The notes beneath the pieces are model-generated. The model made no database searches. It saw only the letters and a list, made by a program, of their open reading frames with translations, and was not told the origin of the DNA. This document shows, piece by piece, positions 6,201 through 6,828 of a stretch of 6,828 nt of DNA. The translations under genes were made by a program, and so were the position numbers. The stretch covers positions 1-6,828 of the forward strand of contig JASHWM010000055.1 in assembly GCA_030044075.1 (NCBI GenBank), written 5' to 3'. This DNA comes from Candidatus Rhabdochlamydia sp. Lineage in GTDB: Bacteria > Chlamydiota > Chlamydiia > Chlamydiales > Rhabdochlamydiaceae. Numbering within the stretch: position 1 is the first letter of the stretch; each line of letters starts with the position of its first letter.

Positions 6201-6828
6201 TTGCCAATGCTGGAATATTTGTATCATATAATCCAATTTCAACGCCCTATCTGCCTATTGGGGATATGATCTATGTGACAGCAAATAATGTATATCTGCA
6301 AGGCGGTGGCGGGGGAAGCAGTCCCTCTGCAGTTTCTGATGCCGTTGACGCGGGGATCGCAGCGATCCAGGTAGGAAGCAGCCTCAACCCTGAAGCCTCC
6401 GGGTCAATCAAACTAAATGTGATGGGAGATCTGGAACTTCTTGGCGGAAGGTCGCCCAGCACTGCATTTAACTATGGTGCATTTATCAGAACCTATGGAA
6501 ATGAACAGATCAATGATATTTCGATCATGGGAACTACATCCAGCAATCTGAATGTGCTCGGAAGCACGTCGATTATAGGAACCGATTCCATTGCCGAGAT
6601 TGCTACAATGGGCAATGGCAACATCATCTGTACTGGCTTTGGCGATATAAGTGTTATTGCTGATAACGCTTTTGCAACGATCACAGCATATGGCACCGGC
6701 TATATTTTGATCGATCCTATTACATTAACAATCCAAGGATCACAACAGACTCCAATAGTTACCGGTGCATATGCACAGATTGCAACAACAAGCAATGACC
6801 TGACGATCGCAGTTCAAAATGCAACGAA
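146..6828 (+). CDS. giant two-partner-secretion FHA-like surface protein (3' partial)
   Basis: This is the N-terminal 2,227 residues of a giant secreted protein; the stop lies beyond the window. The start is set by AGGAG five bases upstream, and an in-frame TGA at 80-82 limits extension. Order of parts: Sec signal (1-29), TPS/haemagglutination-activity domain (about 30-240; N61, NRVTG 86-90, NPSG 110-113), conserved post-TPS beta-helix (241-419), linker (420-577), nine irregular modules (578-894), then super-repeats from 895 to the window end. Composition is rich in Gly, Asn, Ile, Thr, Ala and Ser and poor in Lys, Arg and His. Trp was last seen at residue 503. Proteins of this family are exported by Sec and then by a TpsB outer-membrane pore, and usually act as adhesins, haemolysins or contact-dependent toxins. 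Which of these applies depends on the missing C-terminus; a repeat-built adhesin or surface filament is the best guess. No chlamydial Pmp motif (GGAI) was found, so this is not an ordinary Pmp autotransporter. No partner gene is visible. Confidence 0.93.
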   Translation, partial: MTIMQWKKNKFQFGFILLLALSSCGVAFSNPEGMQVVSGEASLSSSGSLQEVRAGQRAILNWDSFSIAKGETTRFIQPSSDSAVLNRVTGVNLSELYGTLEANGKVYLINPSGIIVGEGAMINVASFIASTFDILNSEFLGGGDINFKGESKAAVINYGTIKALDGDVVLIGYRAENNGTIEAPQGTVAVTAAEDVLLQSSSSEKIFIRPSKKEHSSDTGVSNTGHIEAIEAELKANGSAYAFAIKNSGSIDATGIVAKNGRVLLVAEGGLTEVSGTITAKNADESGGEVLILGERVNLIDQASIDVSGKNSGGVVLVGGDYKGQNSSVLNASVVYVGEDVKVKSDALESGNGGKVIFWGTDGNIFRGSVTARGGELSGDGGFIEISSLGYLSPKGFADTRAPQGNIGTLFYDPADVWINDNASLANNPINAKYNNYPSPTISGGYEFSGTVAQIYYGDIQTQLGSNNVIIDTSAVSAATPGSGRIAISGVPGGSGNPMELSWTEPTKLTLLATQVLIGQTLDGIGAPNEVTISNQFTTAGLTDTFIEIDATQLILGNPSQENPNSNNTFSQLSVSSGNILINASTSVELYGAGDGRFNRQASIAAGNPDQDYFGSITINTGDVIIQAGPNTTGGNDFAAAFISSNGPLTLNASGNILMSGQGIVPNSGDIAGIITENVGDLNITANNLTMQGGTAQNNPSIAYIGCSGSPSSTGNVSIILSGDALLTGGVTTNLQIASAVIDAGNFIPGNSGTGTVELTARNVTLQAGANTTTNPNTSSAQISGASGLTILASGDILLNSDGLDISGDNTVLGNYLEGNINISANNLTLLGGSANASMSNNARATSAIATGLGGQYTGNINISLGGNCVLTGGVTEPIGGPGASISALIFTGDGGDITINAGGDYFLTAGSTFNNGFSRAEIKVASASNSSTGGNILITGRDCTLVGGSGTSIAVEGEVAGIEIGGGANFTNVPGTITMNMTGTLTLQGGSSSSFPSFNQLTQRSAYIRTNGSDDANNNSILINGTLAGALNVFGGTEQFCTAAIQTVQGDVSINGFEAISIVAGSGDFAFAEIGASGNGITLIDPITLLLKGSQTPGVQGAYAAITADNNDVNLTVINETNLIGGVGNEDNAFIQANGKGSVNLNISGPLNLIASDYADSMGVQDNAAVSIVANSTGDITIIGTGAAIINLTAGSNNVGHDASASITTQVGGRLNIDLSDSANGNIIMNGGFAADGAFGSSNSNALIYANYGGVITLNISGDYVLTAGEATGSCYAVAAIAMSHNPPFSSSPAEGDNIYVTGRNLSLQGGTGSSNMVDATVAGVQVGSEVSPVDGEIVINLSGNLDMLGGSSSVDELKGAAVIRTYGVDASSTSAITITGTPEGYLNINGSPEPYNFEEFSCASEISTANGNITATGFGDVNIIAGSGANSYATISAGGDGYVLMDAVTLTLMGSQSEDLPQGAFASITTHNNDINITVQNATNLYGGYNLGDYAEISAGGTGSVGNLNFTTTGNIILTSANSNEDGTGFNAYTALRTADTGNLSIIGSGPSNIYLYGGMNTIGETASALIETRTKGKINIDLSNASFGNGNIVLNAGTADIGYYGPSQANAVIIAQNGGPIDINIAGDYEFNAGIDGTEGEGYAVAGVFMSYSPSPTPSPSFGDNITLIGKNCYLTGGSGLGANTDNGIAAIQIGSSSNQAVIGAIKMTLSGDLELNGGSGLSEAGSINNSAYIRTYGSEDINDITIIGTPTGNLSVLGSTTASLAVAEIQTVNNGNITVNNFGNVYVIAGNYVDTFATISAGGDGYIFMDPVTLTVQGSQELNPTTVGDFYIGAYAEIVTHNNDINITVQNETQIIGGVGTGSYAQIVAGGTGGLGNLNFTTAGELKIAAGTLVDFGRGFNSYAKLATADTGNVTIIGTEAANIYLFAGVGTGLITAQDANASIETRTQGKINIDLSGASAGNGNIKLIGGTADTEGGTVTTANAFIGTNYGGSITINTIGDLEILGGTAILDSIANAGIFVSYNPISTPYLPIGDMIYVTANNVYLQGGGGGSSPSAVSDAVDAGIAAIQVGSSLNPEASGSIKLNVMGDLELLGGRSPSTAFNYGAFIRTYGNEQINDISIMGTTSSNLNVLGSTSIIGTDSIAEIATMGNGNIICTGFGDISVIADNAFATITAYGTGYILIDPITLTIQGSQQTPIVTGAYAQIATTSNDLTIAVQNAT
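233..865 (+). other. TPS (haemagglutination activity) secretion domain, residues about 30-240
   Basis: This is the export-targeting domain recognised by the POTRA domains of a TpsB outer-membrane pore; it folds as the cap and first coils of a right-handed beta-helix. Visible family motifs in order are VVSGEASL near the mature N-terminus, NWDSFSI at 61-67, NRVTG at 86-90, LYGTLEANGKVYLINPSGI across 96-114 (containing NPSG at 110-113), and a later run of NxGTI/GDVVLIG and APQGTVAV strands. The NPxG and NRV motifs are the family hallmarks, and both are intact. The C-terminal limit is approximate. Confidence 0.9.
866..1402 (+). other. conserved post-TPS beta-helix region, residues about 241-419
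   Basis: This stretch continues the secretion domain with motifs recurrent in large FHA-like proteins. They are AYAFAIKNSGSIDATG soon after residue 236, KNGRVLLVAEGG, GGDYKG at 319-324, SDALESGNGGKVIFWG at 345-360, ARGG, GGFIEIS around 381-387, then a DTRAP...GTL...DPAD segment ending at D413-D416. The similarity is from memory of the family, not from a search. It appears complete and uninterrupted. It probably forms the first rigid part of the extracellular beta-helix and has no recognisable catalytic site. Confidence 0.75.
1403..1876 (+). other. irregular linker segment, residues 420-577
   Basis: Coding continues without interruption, but the regular module pattern is not apparent. Short beta-strand-like stretches (NNVIIDTSAV, KLTLLATQVLIG, FIEIDATQLILG) alternate with Pro/Gly/Asn-rich turns. 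It contains the last tryptophan seen in the window (W503, codon 1652-1654). In this family a segment of this kind commonly follows the GTL...DPAD motif before variable repeats begin. No specific function can be assigned. Confidence 0.55.
1877..2827 (+). repeat. nine irregular beta-helix modules, residues 578-894
   Basis: Residues 578-894 divide into nine modules averaging 35 residues. Each has three recurring elements: a strand such as GNILI, GDLNI, GTVEL or GNINI; about five residues later a second strand ending in L-x-x-GG or similar (NLTMQGG, ALLTGG, NLTLLGG, NCVLTGG); then a variable loop closing on an Ala-x-Ile strand (AAFIS, AYIG, AQIS, SAIAT). This suits a right-handed beta-helix with about one or two coils per module. 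The modules resemble those of the later super-repeats but do not line up in the same ten-step order, so this block may be an older, drifted copy or an ancestral array. Confidence 0.65.
2828..3904 (+). repeat. super-repeat R1, residues 895-1253 (359 aa, ten modules)
   Basis: This is the first full copy of the long repeat. It opens with GGDITINAGGDYFLTAG and its ten modules follow the order seen in R2 and R3. Landmarks are GGNILITGRDCTLVGG (module 2), AYIRTNG (module 3), LNVFGG with AAIQT (module 4), SIVAGSG (module 5), LIDPITLLLKGSQ (module 6, D1086), DNNDVNLTVIN (module 7, codons from 3473), TGDITIIGTG (module 9) and LNIDLS (module 10). It is the most divergent complete copy. It lacks the Pro-rich loop found in module 1 of R2-R4. 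Three of its modules carry single Cys or Arg substitutions relative to the others. Confidence 0.8.
3905..5005 (+). repeat. super-repeat R2, residues 1254-1620 (367 aa, ten modules)
   Basis: The second full copy opens with GGVITLNISGDYVLTAG. Landmarks are a proline-containing loop (SHNPPFSSSPAEGDN) in module 1, GRNLSLQGG in module 2, AVIRTYG in module 3, GFGDVNIIAGSG in module 5, VLMDAVTLTLMGSQ in module 6 (DA where the other copies have DP; D1448), HNNDINITVQN in module 7 (4562-4594), TGNLSIIGSG in module 9 and IETRTKGKINIDLS at the module 9/10 join. It is closer to R3 than to R1. The differing copy lengths come from the loops, while the strand segments stay aligned. Confidence 0.85.
5006..6130 (+). 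repeat. super-repeat R3, residues 1621-1995 (375 aa, ten modules)
   Basis: The third and longest full copy opens with GGPIDINIAGDYEFNAG. Module 1 carries a strongly Pro/Ser-rich loop (SPSPTPSPSF from residue 1656). Other landmarks are GKNCYLTGG and GIAAIQIGSS (module 2), AYIRTYG (module 3), FGNVYVIAG (module 5), IFMDPVTLTVQGSQ (module 6, D1814), HNNDINITVQN (module 7, 5678-5710, identical in protein to R2), TGNVTIIGTE (module 9) and IETRTQGKINIDLS (module 9/10). The reading frame is unbroken and the spacing of landmarks to R2 and R4 is 366-376 residues. Confidence 0.85.
6131..6828 (+). repeat. super-repeat R4, residues 1996-2227, cut by the window end
   Basis: The fourth copy opens with GGSITINTIGDLEILGG and follows R3 through six modules and the start of the seventh (NDLTIAVQNAT) before the sequence ends. 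Landmarks are a Pro-containing loop in module 1 (SYNPISTPYLPI), a Gly-rich turn and GIAAIQVGSS in module 2, AFIRTYG in module 3, LNVLGST in module 4, CTGFGDISVIA in module 5 and LIDPITLTIQGSQ in module 6 (D2190). Because the copy is in frame and intact up to the edge, the array almost certainly continues past the window. Confidence 0.85.

Noticed and set aside
5417..6696. Minus-strand open frames at 5417-5617, 5929-6126, 6271-6462 and 6493-6696
   Set aside because: These are also reverse-strand shadows of the super-repeats, short and without domains or start signals.
2828..6828. CRISPR-like or mobile tandem DNA repeats
   Set aside because: The periodicity is in the protein. At DNA level the copies have diverged by many silent and replacement changes, with no identical repeats, spacers, terminal inverted repeats or transposase.
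146..6828. Chlamydial polymorphic membrane protein (Pmp) autotransporter
   Set aside because: The repeated GGA(I/L/V) motif typical of Pmps was not found, and the N-terminus is a clear TPS domain with NRVxG and NPxG. FxxN-type matches occur only as expected in Asn-rich sequence.

Overview
This window is almost entirely one very large open reading frame on the + strand. It starts at an ATG at 146 with a good ribosome binding site and is still open at the last base: 2,227 complete codons plus two bases, with no stop and no frameshift seen in a full read-through. It encodes the N-terminal part of a secreted surface protein of the two-partner-secretion (TPS, filamentous-haemagglutinin-like) type. 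The 145 bases in front are AT-rich and hold only a weak promoter candidate, a small hairpin around the ribosome binding site, and possibly the last codons of an upstream gene.

Layout of the protein: residues 1-29 are a Sec signal sequence with an overlapping lipobox. Residues about 30-240 are the TPS secretion domain with its classic NRVxG and NPxG motifs. Residues about 241-419 are the conserved beta-helix stretch that often follows it in FHA-like proteins (GGDYKG, SDALESGNGGKV, GGFIE, DPAD). Residues 420-577 are a less regular linker. From residue 578 onwards the chain is a long array of roughly 35-residue beta-strand modules. The first nine (578-894) are irregular. After that the array has a second level of order: super-repeats of 359, 367 and 375 residues, each made of ten modules in the same fixed order, then a fourth cut by the window end after about 6.3 modules.

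Organism: the signal peptide, TPS domain and repeats point to a Gram-negative (diderm) bacterium. GC content looks intermediate, mid-forties by eye. The mix of conserved N-terminal motifs is one I associate with giant FHA-like proteins of environmental Chlamydiae and other PVC-group bacteria, but it also occurs in Proteobacteria and Cyanobacteria, so the assignment is tentative.

Function: the protein is expected to cross the inner membrane by Sec, cross the outer membrane through a TpsB (FhaC/Omp85-family) pore, and fold outside as a long right-handed beta-helix acting as an adhesin or surface filament. No TpsB gene, C-terminal domain or stop codon lies in the window, so the transport route and the functional tip cannot be confirmed here. 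The main point of interest is the strict two-level repeat organisation, in which individual module positions carry their own conserved signatures across super-repeats.
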